Assembly (NCBI GenBank): GCA_016794505.1
Contig: JAEUJZ010000087.1
Location: forward strand, 1-46,295
Length of the DNA stretch: 46,295 nt
From: Myxococcales bacterium
GTDB taxonomy: Bacteria; Myxococcota_A; Polyangia; Palsa-1104; JAEUJZ01
Reading direction: 5' to 3'
Below the pieces are notes generated by a model that saw nothing but the letters and a program-made list of their open reading frames with translations, did no database searches and was not told where the DNA came from. Below, one piece after another: positions 33,096 through 41,951 of this stretch; position 1 is the stretch's first letter; each line of letters begins with the position of its first letter. A program made the position numbers and the translations under genes.

Positions 33096-33466
33096 TCGGA
33101 TGTGGTCTGGTTGTCGTGCTGCCTTGGGCTGATAGCGTTCGCGTTGTGCCGTTCGCGTCGTTACGCGTGCTCGCTTCGTGACGCTGGATCCGCAGCGCTT
33201 GCTGCGGTTGGGTCGCCGCGACCACGACTTTGAGCTGATGATTCTCACCAAGGTCGCAGTGGAGAATCATTTGATGGTCCATAGTCAGCCCGAGCGCCCG
33301 CAGCGAGCGACCTGGATGCCACGATCCGAAGCGAACTGAGTGGTACGAGCGATCGAACGGACGGCGTGGAGCCAGTCGGCTCCCTGCCTCATGGCTCTGC
33401 TGCATAGCGCGTCATGGCACCGCGCCAGCCAGCGGCATGGCTGCGCCTTTGGTTTGCGACACCGGG

Positions 33467-34405
33467 CTACGTGGAGCTTTCTGCGAAGCGGCCTGCGCCG
33501 GCTGCATTCACCCCGGCACAGCACTTCTTGTACTTCTTGCCGGATCCGCAGGGGCATGGATCGTTGCGGCCGACGCTGGCCAGTGGTGCGGCGAGCGATG
33601 GATCGGAATCGGCGACTAGCCGACTGCCCAGCGACTTCATCCACGCATCGCGGCGAGCGAGTCGCTGCCGATATCGCGGGTGGCGCTGGCGAAATGCCGA
33701 CCACAGTCGATCGAGCTGATCCTTTCCGCCCGTGCTGGGCGCGAACTGCAGGCCGCCGGACTGATGCACGGTCAGGTGTCCGGCGTCTGTCGCGTCGCCG
33801 GGCTGGCACTGCTCAAAGCCAACGATGACTTCCCCGCACGTACACTTGGGGGTGGGGCAGTACGATTCATGTGCTTCGAACAGCTTCCCATCCAAGCGAT
33901 ACAGATCGCGCCGCGCACCGCCGAGCGAACCATATTCCACCATGTCTCCGCGAGACCACCCTGCAAGGACGATCTTCTTCGCGGCGACCGCGCGCGTCGC
34001 ACGATCCTCCTTGCCTCGGCTGTGATCGTAGAAGCGCCCGATGGCGTCCAGAACTTCGCCGTCCAACCGATCAAGGACGGCGCGCACGTGCGGGTGCGAG
34101 GTCACATCGAGCGGGGTCTGCGAGCCCACCAAGAACGCGTCCACGGAGTCGATATTCAGCAGGAAGACGTCGAGGCCCATCGTCGGGGAGCCGACGCGCG
34201 TGAAGTCCGCGCCTGCGTGCCATGCTTTGTGAACGTCAGACCCTCGTTCGAGTAATGCGGCGCGTCCATCGCTTGTGGTCAGGATCATGGCCAGCCGACA
34301 GTCGCAGTCCTCCATCCGACAGGGGTGAGCCCAGATCCAAATCTGCGTGGTACCGGCCAGTTCAAGCAGGCCGTCCTGCGTGCTGATCTCCGCTTGCTTC
34401 TTCAT
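33467..34405 (-). CDS. SEC-C motif protein
   Basis: 313-aa protein ending in a SEC-C zinc motif (NDPCPCGSGKKYKKCC, about residues 280-295) plus a short tail. SEC-C ends occur on SecA and on many accessory proteins, where they bind zinc and partners. The rest shows CRMEDCDCRLAMIL (about 30-43), CPTPKCTCGEVIVGFEQC (about 180-197) and a hydrophobic segment DVFLLNIDSVDAFLVG. Extra cysteine clusters suggest more metal sites. ATG 34405 has GAGGAA ten bases upstream, which is better than the in-frame start at 34513. Function unknown; no operon partner is adjacent. Confidence 0.65.
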   Translation of the reverse strand: MKKQAEISTQDGLLELAGTTQIWIWAHPCRMEDCDCRLAMILTTSDGRAALLERGSDVHKAWHAGADFTRVGSPTMGLDVFLLNIDSVDAFLVGSQTPLDVTSHPHVRAVLDRLDGEVLDAIGRFYDHSRGKEDRATRAVAAKKIVLAGWSRGDMVEYGSLGGARRDLYRLDGKLFEAHESYCPTPKCTCGEVIVGFEQCQPGDATDAGHLTVHQSGGLQFAPSTGGKDQLDRLWSAFRQRHPRYRQRLARRDAWMKSLGSRLVADSDPSLAAPLASVGRNDPCPCGSGKKYKKCCAGVNAAGAGRFAESST

Positions 34406-35000
34406 CGCTGCTGGTTCCTCGTGCAAAGCGGCGAGTCTACTCTGCTGGATCACGAAGTGGCGGCGACAAGTGGCTGGTGCGCCTTCGAGCAAGCGCTGTG
34501 ATAGGGCGCGCATGACCTTCGCGCGCCCTCTGCGGAAACCTACAGCGATGCGGATGACGATGGGCCGGCAGCAGCGATACCGGAAGAACTGTCACTACCG
34601 GCGCCAAGTGATCGCGCTCAGCGGTCCGATTCGTATTCACGTCGCTTCGCGAGTTCGCCAGAGTGCCGCGCCATCATGCGCCGATGCAGATCGATCAGCG
34701 TTGGTGAGAGACGCTCCTGCCAGCCGTGCCCTCATGCGATCGGACGAGTGGCGTAGCGAACGCTGCTGTTGGCCTTGGAGAAGGGGTACGGCAGCGTTTC
34801 AAACAGCTGTTCAGGTGGGGCCAATGCGCACAGTTGCGGTGGGGAGAGGGGGCGGGTTCACAGAGCGAACCGAAGGATAATAAATGAATCCATCTGGCAG
34901 GCGTACATCATCTTAGTGTATTTTCGGAAAATAGATCATCATTTTTGTCATGATAAATATAGCCGATAGAAATTTCATTGATAGGGAAATCAATTGCATT
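34406..35000. other. 595-bp stretch without a convincing gene; composition boundary
   Basis: Nothing gene-like is visible. It holds the third copy of the dispersed repeat (34653-34664). Near 34880 the sequence changes abruptly from GC-rich to clearly AT-rich, which continues through the phospholipase-like gene, so this is a likely junction between DNA of different origin. Confidence 0.55.
34653..34664 (+). repeat. Dispersed repeat, copy 3 (12-bp core)
   Basis: GTTCGCCAGAGT matches the last 12 bases of the two 18-bp copies at 27732 and 29992; the next base (G) also matches copy 2. Confidence 0.5.
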
Positions 35001-36200
35001 CTAACCTGAGCGCAACGAATATAGTCTTATTGCTAACTTTAAGACGCCGTATTGGCTTGTTTTCTTTCTTTCCTCAGACGTTACTTGCCATAGCAGGCCG
35101 TCGACACTTGCATCATCGGTAGAAAATAGCGGGCTGGGCACATTTCCGCTCCAGACTGTAGGTATATATAGCTCTGGATTGTCTGGCCCTCCCCCGCTTC
35201 CCGTTTCAGGAGAATAGTCACATCTTCCGAAGAATCTCATCTGATAGATAGCCAACAAGGCGCACTGCACAGATTTATTGGCTAACCAAATGCCGTCTTT
35301 GCTCTCTTTTATAAAGCCATCCCCTTTTGCTATATATCTTACTTTTTCTTGGTTTTCCGGATGAAAAGAATCGACAATAAGACCATTCCTGGAGTCAATG
35401 TCGTGCGCAGCTAACGCATACAATGCACCAATAAGCTCATCTTTGCGGATAAAGATTGGCACGGCGCTAAGCACAATTGACAAATCAAAGGTGTCGTGAC
35501 CATATATCTTAGTGCAAGCTTTGACAACATTTCTTCGCGGTGTTCGCATATGCCCAGCCGAAAAACAATCAGTCAGAAAATGACATGCGAATGCACAATA
35601 AACCAAAGATTGGTGATAGAGTTCTTGCGCCGCTGCTAAATCTCGTGTATTGAATGAGTCTTTCGCTACTGATAACGCCTTTGCCATTTCTTTCCTGAAT
35701 CTCTTTAGCGCTCCAAGATCATTGTTGAAATGATCGTAATTGCTTAGCAATAGTCGAAAATACCGCCGAACGGCATCCATTTCTGGCGTAAAATGTTTGG
35801 GCTCCCGAAGCAGCTTCTCTATTTCCAGCGCGTGCTTGACTACCCACATGTTTGCATTAAGTTCCCTGTTGGACGTGTAGTACAGATCCTCTGATGATTC
35901 GTAATGGTCTGCCGCCAGTCCAACCAATGCACCAAATGGTATCGCAACTGTCTCGCTGCTTTTGCTTAGATTAATGTAAAACGGAAATCGACTCTCGTTA
36001 TTTTTTAGTAGCTTCCAGTGAGGGCTTGCGCTATCTAGGTTCTCATAGATTTGCCGAATGAAACTCCCATTACCATCCGTTACTGTTGCTTGAATAAAAT
36101 GCTCGTCAAAGTTACCGGCATAAAGCGCGCGAGGTGGATGAAAGACTGGTAACTGAAAATCGAATTCATACATGGTTCCTGATGTATACTTATCACTCAT
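35001..36200 (-). CDS. Phospholipase C/S1-P1-like effector candidate
   Basis: 399-aa protein, no signal peptide or membrane span. The segment YCAFACHFLTDCFSAGHMRTPRR (about residues 205-227; H-F-L-T-D and G-H-M-R) is the signature seen in zinc-dependent phospholipase C/S1-P1-like enzymes next to PAAR genes (family knowledge). Other helices contribute AADHY (about 96) and YDHFNND (about 155), which could be further metal ligands. It overlaps the PAAR gene by 8 bases and follows it, so it is probably the cargo delivered by that PAAR tip, acting on membrane lipids of a target cell. The GC content is much lower than in the defence operon. No immunity gene is evident directly downstream. Confidence 0.55.
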   Translation of the reverse strand: MSDKYTSGTMYEFDFQLPVFHPPRALYAGNFDEHFIQATVTDGNGSFIRQIYENLDSASPHWKLLKNNESRFPFYINLSKSSETVAIPFGALVGLAADHYESSEDLYYTSNRELNANMWVVKHALEIEKLLREPKHFTPEMDAVRRYFRLLLSNYDHFNNDLGALKRFRKEMAKALSVAKDSFNTRDLAAAQELYHQSLVYCAFACHFLTDCFSAGHMRTPRRNVVKACTKIYGHDTFDLSIVLSAVPIFIRKDELIGALYALAAHDIDSRNGLIVDSFHPENQEKVRYIAKGDGFIKESKDGIWLANKSVQCALLAIYQMRFFGRCDYSPETGSGGGPDNPELYIPTVWSGNVPSPLFSTDDASVDGLLWQVTSEERKKTSQYGVLKLAIRLYSLRSG

Positions 36201-37026
36201 TGACGCATCCCACGCCTTTCTTTACTTTTCCCAGATACGCTCGTCCATCCGCTCCGGTATTGACTGGATGGCGTGATCCAGAGCTGTCGGTATAATCAAA
36301 ATTGAAATTTTGAACCGGAATTCCATGGACAGTGATCTTGAACTCGATCCAATCAGAATCCTCCTCTTCTGGGCGATGGATCTGTTTCCCAGATCCAAGC
36401 GCTAAATCTCCAACGATGACATTGCTGCTGCCCTCAATAGATCGGCCAACCCCGCCACAGTGTCTGACTAAGTCACCCAGTCGGTGGGCGGGGCGCCCGT
36501 TTATCAGTACGGATTGACTGCCCGTCTTCGCATTCCACTTGTTTGGCCCACAGCAAGCTGCGTGGATGCCCGCGTCGCCTACCCGTACCGAGGGCAGACC
36601 ATTGGTCAGAACATTTGGGGAGCCTTGGATCGCTGGCCCCACGGCAGGGTGTGGGCATGCCGGGCAGCCGTGAGCGTCGGCTGGCACCATGGACGCATCT
36701 CCGACTCGTGCTTGGGGGGGCATGAGGGTCGGCACCAATAAGTCGAGTTTGCTTAGTATATCAACTTGCTTTGTCGCCGTGGCAGATTCTTGTGCTGTGG
36801 GTGTAGTCCCTGCCCGCGCCCTTCGCGATGGCCGATGCACCAAGTCCTCGGTATAGACACGCGGTGAACCCGCAGGGTACGATGCGTTAAGGACCGGATT
36901 CCCCTCTGACATCAAGGTCGGGCATAGGTATGCGACAGACGGAGACAACCACCTTGACTCAAGCGCGACGACGCCTGGAGTGCGGGTGTCGGCTCGCTGC
37001 GCAGTTCTCCATCGTTGATCGGGCAT
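36193..37026 (-). CDS. PAAR-like (DUF4150-type) spike-tip protein with C-terminal extension
   Basis: 278-aa protein. The central part (about 125-215) shows PAAR/DUF4150 features: VPTLMPPQARVGDASMVPADAHGC, CPHPAVGPAIQGSPNVLTNGLP, RVGDAGIHAACCG and SVLINGRPAHRLGDLVRHCGG, giving repeated NG-P-RVGD turns and His/Cys metal ligands. A small beta domain (WIEFKITVHGIPVQNFNFDY...) at the C terminus may be an adaptor or effector-binding domain. ATG 37026 has GAGGAG very close; 36912 is an alternative. PAAR proteins cap type VI or contractile-injection spikes and carry effectors. No other T6SS gene is in the circle, so it would depend on a host apparatus. Divergent from the kinases, 76 bases apart. Confidence 0.72.
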   Translation of the reverse strand: MPDQRWRTAQRADTRTPGVVALESRWLSPSVAYLCPTLMSEGNPVLNASYPAGSPRVYTEDLVHRPSRRARAGTTPTAQESATATKQVDILSKLDLLVPTLMPPQARVGDASMVPADAHGCPACPHPAVGPAIQGSPNVLTNGLPSVRVGDAGIHAACCGPNKWNAKTGSQSVLINGRPAHRLGDLVRHCGGVGRSIEGSSNVIVGDLALGSGKQIHRPEEEDSDWIEFKITVHGIPVQNFNFDYTDSSGSRHPVNTGADGRAYLGKVKKGVGCVNE

Positions 37027-37102
37027 GCTCCTCGTCTTGGTCGCCCTTGCTGTCACTGCAACTCCGTGGCGACAGACCGGCGCTTCCGAGGGGGCTTCCC
37101 CG

Positions 37103-38950
37103 ATGACAGCCCGCGTCCCACCTGAGCTACGCGCCAGCGACGACTGGATCGGCCAGATCATCGGAAACTACCGGCTGGTTCGACTGCTCGGCGAAGGTGG
37201 GATGGGGATGGTGTTTGAGGCGTACAACGAGGCCGCTGGCGGGCGGGCAGCGGTCAAGATCCTGCGGCCCGAAGTCTCGATGCGGCCCGAAGTCGCCGGG
37301 CGCTTTTTTAACGAGGCGCGGGCGGCAAATGCCATCCAGCATCCAGGTATCGTCCGTATCTTTGACTGTGGGCATACCGTCGAGCGCGCAGCATTTCTGA
37401 CGATGGAGTTCTTGGAGGGGAAGTCTCTCCGCTCGCTACTTGATGGCATTGGGCAGCTTGGGTCTGCCGATGTCGTTCGACTTGGGCGACAAATGGCATC
37501 GGCGCTGTCCGCTGCGCACCGCAAGAACATCGTCCACCGCGATTTGAAGCCGGACAACTTGATGCTGGTGGCTGATCCAGACATCCCCGGCGGTGAACGC
37601 GTGAAGATTCTGGACTTCGGTATCGCCAAGCTGGCGGAGGGGCTCAGCGGTGCAGCATCGGTCACCGATAGCAACTTGGTGATGGGAACACCGGCCTATA
37701 TGGCACCGGAGCAGTGCAAGGGCGCAAAGCTGGTGACCGACCGCTCCGATGTCTATTCGCTAGGCGTGATCTTCTACCAGATGCTTGCGGGGCGTCCGCC
37801 GTTCATCGCGGATGCAGCCGGTGCGCTCTTGATCATGCAGGTGACCGAGACTGTGCCACCGCTGGCGCAGTTTGCGCCGGATGCACATCCAGCGCTGTCG
37901 AATCTCATTGCGGCGATGCTTGCGAAGGAACCAACGGTTCGGCCAGCGATGGAAACCGTGCAGGCCGAGCTGCAGCGCATTGAGTCGTCGCTTCTGTACG
38001 GGACCGACGCGGCGGCGGGCTCCGGGCCGAGTCATGTTCCAACCCTCCCGCTTACGAAGCCACCTCGGGAACTCCTGCTGGAAATGGCGCGGGCCATGGC
38101 CGAGGAGCCCGGACCGGCTCAGGCGGAAGCGGATCCCAGCAAGCTGCATAGCAGTACCGTTACGGGGGCGGCCAGTGAAGCGAAGCGACGCACCGTGCCG
38201 CAGCGAAAACGGCTGATGGTCCTCGCTGCTGGCATCGGGGCGGTGACCCTGGCTGGCATTGCCGTAATCGGCTGGCGGATGCGACCCGTGCCAGTCTCTG
38301 TGCCAAGCGAACGACCGGCATCCATCCGTGGCGCATTGGAGCGCTCGGCCTCGGACGACTCTTCATCAAGCAGCGCGAGGAATGCGGCAACTCACGAGGT
38401 CACCAAGCCTGCCGAGAGCCCGGGACGGGCAACGACCGCCGAGGAGAGTCCCCCAAAGAACAAGCCAAGCACAGCGCCATCCGCGTATCAGATTGCACAG
38501 AAGTACTTCAGAGCACACCAATACGCGGAAGCGGTGAAGGCAGCCGAGAAATGCAACCGCCAGCAACTTCCATGCGTGGCGTTGCAGGCGAAGGCCGCTT
38601 GTCATACGCATGACCGCACTATGGTCAAAGACATCGTCGAACATATCAACTCAGGCGGATCGCCGAAGGCAAATATTATTGTCAATGAAATAAATTCTGA
38701 ATGCATTCAAGATAACCTAACCTCCGCAGAGTCGCTTATTGAAGCAAAAAGCTATGCTAAGGCGCAGTCTCTTGCTGTCAGTGGACGGATCTTATTCCCA
38801 GAGCGAGCCTGGCTCATCATTGGACAATCGGCTTGTGGGTTGCATGACAAGCCTGGGGCGCGGCAAGCACTATCACACCTAGACACGTCAAATGCACGCG
38901 CTGACAAATTGAAGACTTTTTGTCAGGGCTTAGGTGTCTCACTCCAGTAG
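37103..38950 (+). CDS. PknB-type Ser/Thr protein kinase, membrane anchored (kinase 1)
   Basis: 615-aa kinase. The N-terminal catalytic domain has GNYRLVRLLGEGGMGMVFEAY (glycine loop), AVKIL (lysine), HRDLKPDNLML, DFGIAKL and a PAYMAPEQC activation end, all intact. A hydrophobic segment VLAAGIGAVTLAGIAVIGW (about 371-390) anchors it, and the C-terminal extracytoplasmic part has TPR-like repeats (QKYFRAHQYAEAVKAAEKC) with several cysteines. GAGGGGG at 37088-37094 supports ATG 37103 over 37025. The coding sequence turns AT-rich after about 38640, so the C-terminal sensor part may have a separate history. It is 3 bases before kinase 2: an operon. Role: signalling from an extracytoplasmic cue. Confidence 0.85.
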   Translation: MTARVPPELRASDDWIGQIIGNYRLVRLLGEGGMGMVFEAYNEAAGGRAAVKILRPEVSMRPEVAGRFFNEARAANAIQHPGIVRIFDCGHTVERAAFLTMEFLEGKSLRSLLDGIGQLGSADVVRLGRQMASALSAAHRKNIVHRDLKPDNLMLVADPDIPGGERVKILDFGIAKLAEGLSGAASVTDSNLVMGTPAYMAPEQCKGAKLVTDRSDVYSLGVIFYQMLAGRPPFIADAAGALLIMQVTETVPPLAQFAPDAHPALSNLIAAMLAKEPTVRPAMETVQAELQRIESSLLYGTDAAAGSGPSHVPTLPLTKPPRELLLEMARAMAEEPGPAQAEADPSKLHSSTVTGAASEAKRRTVPQRKRLMVLAAGIGAVTLAGIAVIGWRMRPVPVSVPSERPASIRGALERSASDDSSSSSARNAATHEVTKPAESPGRATTAEESPPKNKPSTAPSAYQIAQKYFRAHQYAEAVKAAEKCNRQQLPCVALQAKAACHTHDRTMVKDIVEHINSGGSPKANIIVNEINSECIQDNLTSAESLIEAKSYAKAQSLAVSGRILFPERAWLIIGQSACGLHDKPGARQALSHLDTSNARADKLKTFCQGLGVSLQ

Positions 38951-38953
38951 GCC

Positions 38954-41344
38954 ATGATCGGCGAATTCATTGGCAACTATAGGCTTGTCCGACTCCTCGG
39001 CGAAGGGGGTATGGGCATGGTCTATGAGGCCATCCATGAGGGTGTTGGGGGACGCGCGGCGATCAAAGTCCTTCGTCCTGAGATCGCCAGCCAAAAAGAG
39101 ATTACCGCTCGTTTTTTCAATGAAGCTCGCGCTGCAAATTCGATATCGCATCCCGGCATCATTCATATCTTTGATAGTGGATATACAACAAACGGAATCG
39201 CCTACCTGACGATGGAATTTCTGGAAGGCGAGTCGCTGAAGAGCCGCATTGAACGAGTTCGGGTCTTGACGGTATTAGAGACCTTGCGGGTCGGACATCA
39301 GGTCGCGTCAGCACTTGCTGCCGCTCACCGGAAGCAGGTCATACATCGAGACCTGAAACCAGATAACCTGATGCTGGTGAAAGACCCAGATGTTCCTGGT
39401 GGGGAACGGGTCAAGATTCTCGACTTCGGTATCGCCAAAATTGTCGAGACACTGAGCAGTCAGCCAGTTCGCACTCGCAGCGATATGCTGATGGGCACGC
39501 CGACCTATATGGCCCCAGAGCAGTGCCAGGGGGCGAAGAGCGTCACGGACAGGTCTGACGTGTATTCGATGGGAGTGATGCTCTATCAGCTGCTCGCTGG
39601 CAGTCCCCCGTTTGTTTCAGAGCGCGTCGTCGGCCTCCTCGCCTTGCATGTCAGCGAGGAGCCGCCCCCTCTGCTTCAGCGTCTGCCACAGCTTGATCCC
39701 AACGTGGCGGTTCTCGTTCACTCCATGCTGCGAAAGCCGCCGGATGAACGTCCCAGCATGGAAGAGGTCTTCCGCAGCATTCTGAGGTTGCTCAACTCCA
39801 TCGCGAACTCGCCGACGCAGCCGCCACGACCCAGCTCGCCGTCCCTCTCTGGGAATGTTGCCGTACCTTCGCTTCTCGATAGGTCAGCTGTCGCGTCCTC
39901 CGCATTACCGCCGGCAGAGCGGCAAACGGTCCAGGGAAGGCAGGCAGTCACCACACCGACTATCAGGGCGGAGCAGCCGCCTGCGGCTCAAGCGAGCCGG
40001 ACGGATGCCACAGCCAGCGGAGATCAGCGTCCGACGCAGCCCCTGTCCCTGATCAACGTGCAGCACTTCGCACAGCGAGCTGAGGCTCCACCAGTGACGG
40101 CTGGGACTACTGAATCATCCCAGGCGATGGCAACCGGCATCTCTGACGAACCCCCAGCTGCGTCGAAGCTGGTTCGGTTGGAACCCCTGCGAACTGCAGT
40201 CAGCGAGGCCCCAACAGCTCAGCGGCAAGCGATTACGCCGGACATGCTGCCACGCCCTGCTCATGCAGAAGGTGCCGCGCAACAGCAAAACACTCTACTT
40301 GCGACCACTAACCCGCAAAACCAGACCCTCGCAGTCCACAACAGCAACAAGCGAACAGTGGCTGGTGGGCCAGCAAACAAGCAAACCCTCGTCGGATTCA
40401 ATTCGGCTTTCTATTGGCGACGTCTGCTCCATCGAAATCGGCGGCGACTTCCGGCCGTCGCGCTGTTGGTTGCTGCAATCCTGATGGTCATATGGTGGTT
40501 GCTCAACCGGGCGCCCCCAGGGCGGGTCACGAGCGCTGCTGATACCGCCGGCAACCCTGCCCGAATATCGACTGGCGTCGAACGCAGTTCAGGAAGCGGT
40601 TTACCAACAGATACACCCTACGGCCAGCAGGCCGGTTCCCGCACGGCGGAACACTCGACCCAGGAACCCAGCGAACCAACTCTGGGTATGCCGCTCTCGC
40701 AGTCGCCTGGGACTCCCGATTTGGCCCCTGGGCAGGACGGCCCAGGCTCAGTTTCGCCTCCCAAGCCCCCGCCTCTTGATCCATTAATCGAGAAAGCGTA
40801 CCGAGCATGGAAAAAGGCTCGTTACGAGGAAGCCATCAAGTTATCCACTGAATGCACAGACGCAAAGCCCGAGTACTATCAGTGCTGGTGGGTACTCGGA
40901 TTGTCTGCTTGTAATATCCCCCGGTATGAGCTAATTGAGAAGGCTGTTAATCATCTTCAGCTAAGATCGATCAACAGGGAGAATCTTGCTCAGGAGGTGG
41001 TGGCTGAGTGCAGGGCGCTCGGTCTCCAGAGAAATCGAGACGGGACATTCAGTCGACCACCGCTACAGTCTGAAATTCTGGTGATGATCAAGAAGGCGAA
41101 TGATTATTTCCAGCAACAACGATATGCGGAAGCGATGGCCATCGCAGAAGATTATGCGAATTATGAGCCACTATCTTTATGGGCAATCGTCGGGAAATGC
41201 GCCTGTGCCCTCAAGATTCCAGAACGAGCAGAACAGGCGATGGAGCGCTACCAGGACGGCTCTATGCGCAACCAAGTGATCGCATTCTGCCGACAGAATG
41301 GCTTTGATTACGATTATCGACTGGGGAGACTAAAGAGGCGTTAG
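38954..41344 (+). CDS. PknB-type Ser/Thr protein kinase, membrane anchored (kinase 2)
   Basis: 796-aa kinase, closely similar to kinase 1 in its catalytic domain (LLGEGGMGMVYEA, AIKVL, HRDLKPDNLML, DFGIAKI, PTYMAPEQC). A long Pro/Ser/Thr/Gln-rich juxtamembrane linker (about 275-490) is followed by a membrane span VALLVAAILMVIWWLL (about 500) and TPR-like repeats (YRAWKKARYEEAIKLSTEC; NDYFQQQRYAEAMAIAEDY). It starts 3 bases after kinase 1, preceded by AGTAGG. Both kinases keep catalytic residues, so they may act on each other or on separate substrates. Duplication is apparent. Confidence 0.85.
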   Translation: MIGEFIGNYRLVRLLGEGGMGMVYEAIHEGVGGRAAIKVLRPEIASQKEITARFFNEARAANSISHPGIIHIFDSGYTTNGIAYLTMEFLEGESLKSRIERVRVLTVLETLRVGHQVASALAAAHRKQVIHRDLKPDNLMLVKDPDVPGGERVKILDFGIAKIVETLSSQPVRTRSDMLMGTPTYMAPEQCQGAKSVTDRSDVYSMGVMLYQLLAGSPPFVSERVVGLLALHVSEEPPPLLQRLPQLDPNVAVLVHSMLRKPPDERPSMEEVFRSILRLLNSIANSPTQPPRPSSPSLSGNVAVPSLLDRSAVASSALPPAERQTVQGRQAVTTPTIRAEQPPAAQASRTDATASGDQRPTQPLSLINVQHFAQRAEAPPVTAGTTESSQAMATGISDEPPAASKLVRLEPLRTAVSEAPTAQRQAITPDMLPRPAHAEGAAQQQNTLLATTNPQNQTLAVHNSNKRTVAGGPANKQTLVGFNSAFYWRRLLHRNRRRLPAVALLVAAILMVIWWLLNRAPPGRVTSAADTAGNPARISTGVERSSGSGLPTDTPYGQQAGSRTAEHSTQEPSEPTLGMPLSQSPGTPDLAPGQDGPGSVSPPKPPPLDPLIEKAYRAWKKARYEEAIKLSTECTDAKPEYYQCWWVLGLSACNIPRYELIEKAVNHLQLRSINRENLAQEVVAECRALGLQRNRDGTFSRPPLQSEILVMIKKANDYFQQQRYAEAMAIAEDYANYEPLSLWAIVGKCACALKIPERAEQAMERYQDGSMRNQVIAFCRQNGFDYDYRLGRLKRR

Positions 41345-41370
41345 CTTCGTGTTGCAATAGTCCCCAGTCG
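41318..41370. other. 10-bp stem across the end of kinase 2
   Basis: CGACTGGGGA (41318-41327) pairs perfectly with TCCCCAGTCG (41361-41370) across 33 bases including the stop codon. No U-run follows, so it is not a typical rho-independent terminator. It could slow or stabilise the transcript end. Confidence 0.3.
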
Positions 41371-41951
41371 CCACTTGTCAGGGGCAGTGAGCTCTGATCT
41401 ATTAGCGTCATTGTCCGGGGGGGGGGCGCGACATGGCGATGAGACAGAAGCAGACTCAGCACTTTTTGTGACGCACAGTCAGCTGCCGCAGTCACTTGGG
41501 CATCTGTTCTATGTGGTGATGGAACGGGAGCTTCGGCAGGCTGGATTCGATGTGTTCGTCAAGGCGCACAGGACCCTAACATTCTGCGCGGTGCTACTGG
41601 CATTCTGTGTCAATCCGCCATTGCACCCTAGTGTCACGCAATAGCGATGTGCTATGTCGACATGCAAAATAGATTTGATGCTTCATTGCGCCACGAAGCC
41701 AAATCGAGGTCGAGACCTTGCTGATGCATGCTGCACAGTTGATGAGGGAATGGCCCTCAAATTCGGGTAGCAGGACCAGACTCCACCAAACCGCCTGGAA
41801 CTGCGCGTGGGCGGCAGCTCGTCAGGAGCGTCCGCGGAAAAGGCGGGCATTGAGCCCATCAGGTGACACCGGGGGGCAGTGGGTAGCGGTAGCACAGTTA
41901 ATCCGCCGCCAGACCCATCTTGGTGCGGCATCTGTGGTCTTTGTCAGTGTT
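41345..41951. other. 607-bp stretch between convergent genes
   Basis: No intact gene is visible. It contains a run of nine to ten G (about 41417-41427), a transposase remnant (41453-41644), and otherwise nothing recognisable. It separates the kinase operon from the propeller-lipoprotein operon that runs toward it. Confidence 0.5.
41453..41644 (+). pseudogene. IS transposase N-terminal remnant
   Basis: The frame encodes DSALFVTHSQLPQSLGHLFYVV, then MERELRQAGFDVFVKAH. This matches the common start of several insertion-sequence transposases (…LPxSxGHPFYxxLNxxLxxAGFDxFVE…, family knowledge). It ends after about 64 codons, lacks all catalytic parts and has lost the usual C-x-FYA motif. It marks a former insertion. 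Confidence 0.5.

Larger units (their letters stand above)
31726..33466. other. Non-coding, repeat-rich stretch
   Basis: No convincing intact gene is visible across 1.74 kb. It contains copy B of the inverted repeat (about 32101-32585), a 22-bp tandem duplication (32851-32894), and 11-bp phased repeats (about 32997-33095). Open frames on both strands here are by-products of high GC and repeats. The promoter of the zinc-finger gene should lie near 31730-31850. Confidence 0.5.

Noticed and set aside
36193..36200. Full type VI secretion locus
   Set aside because: Only a PAAR protein and a possible cargo are present; no Tss, Hcp, VgrG or ClpV gene was seen.
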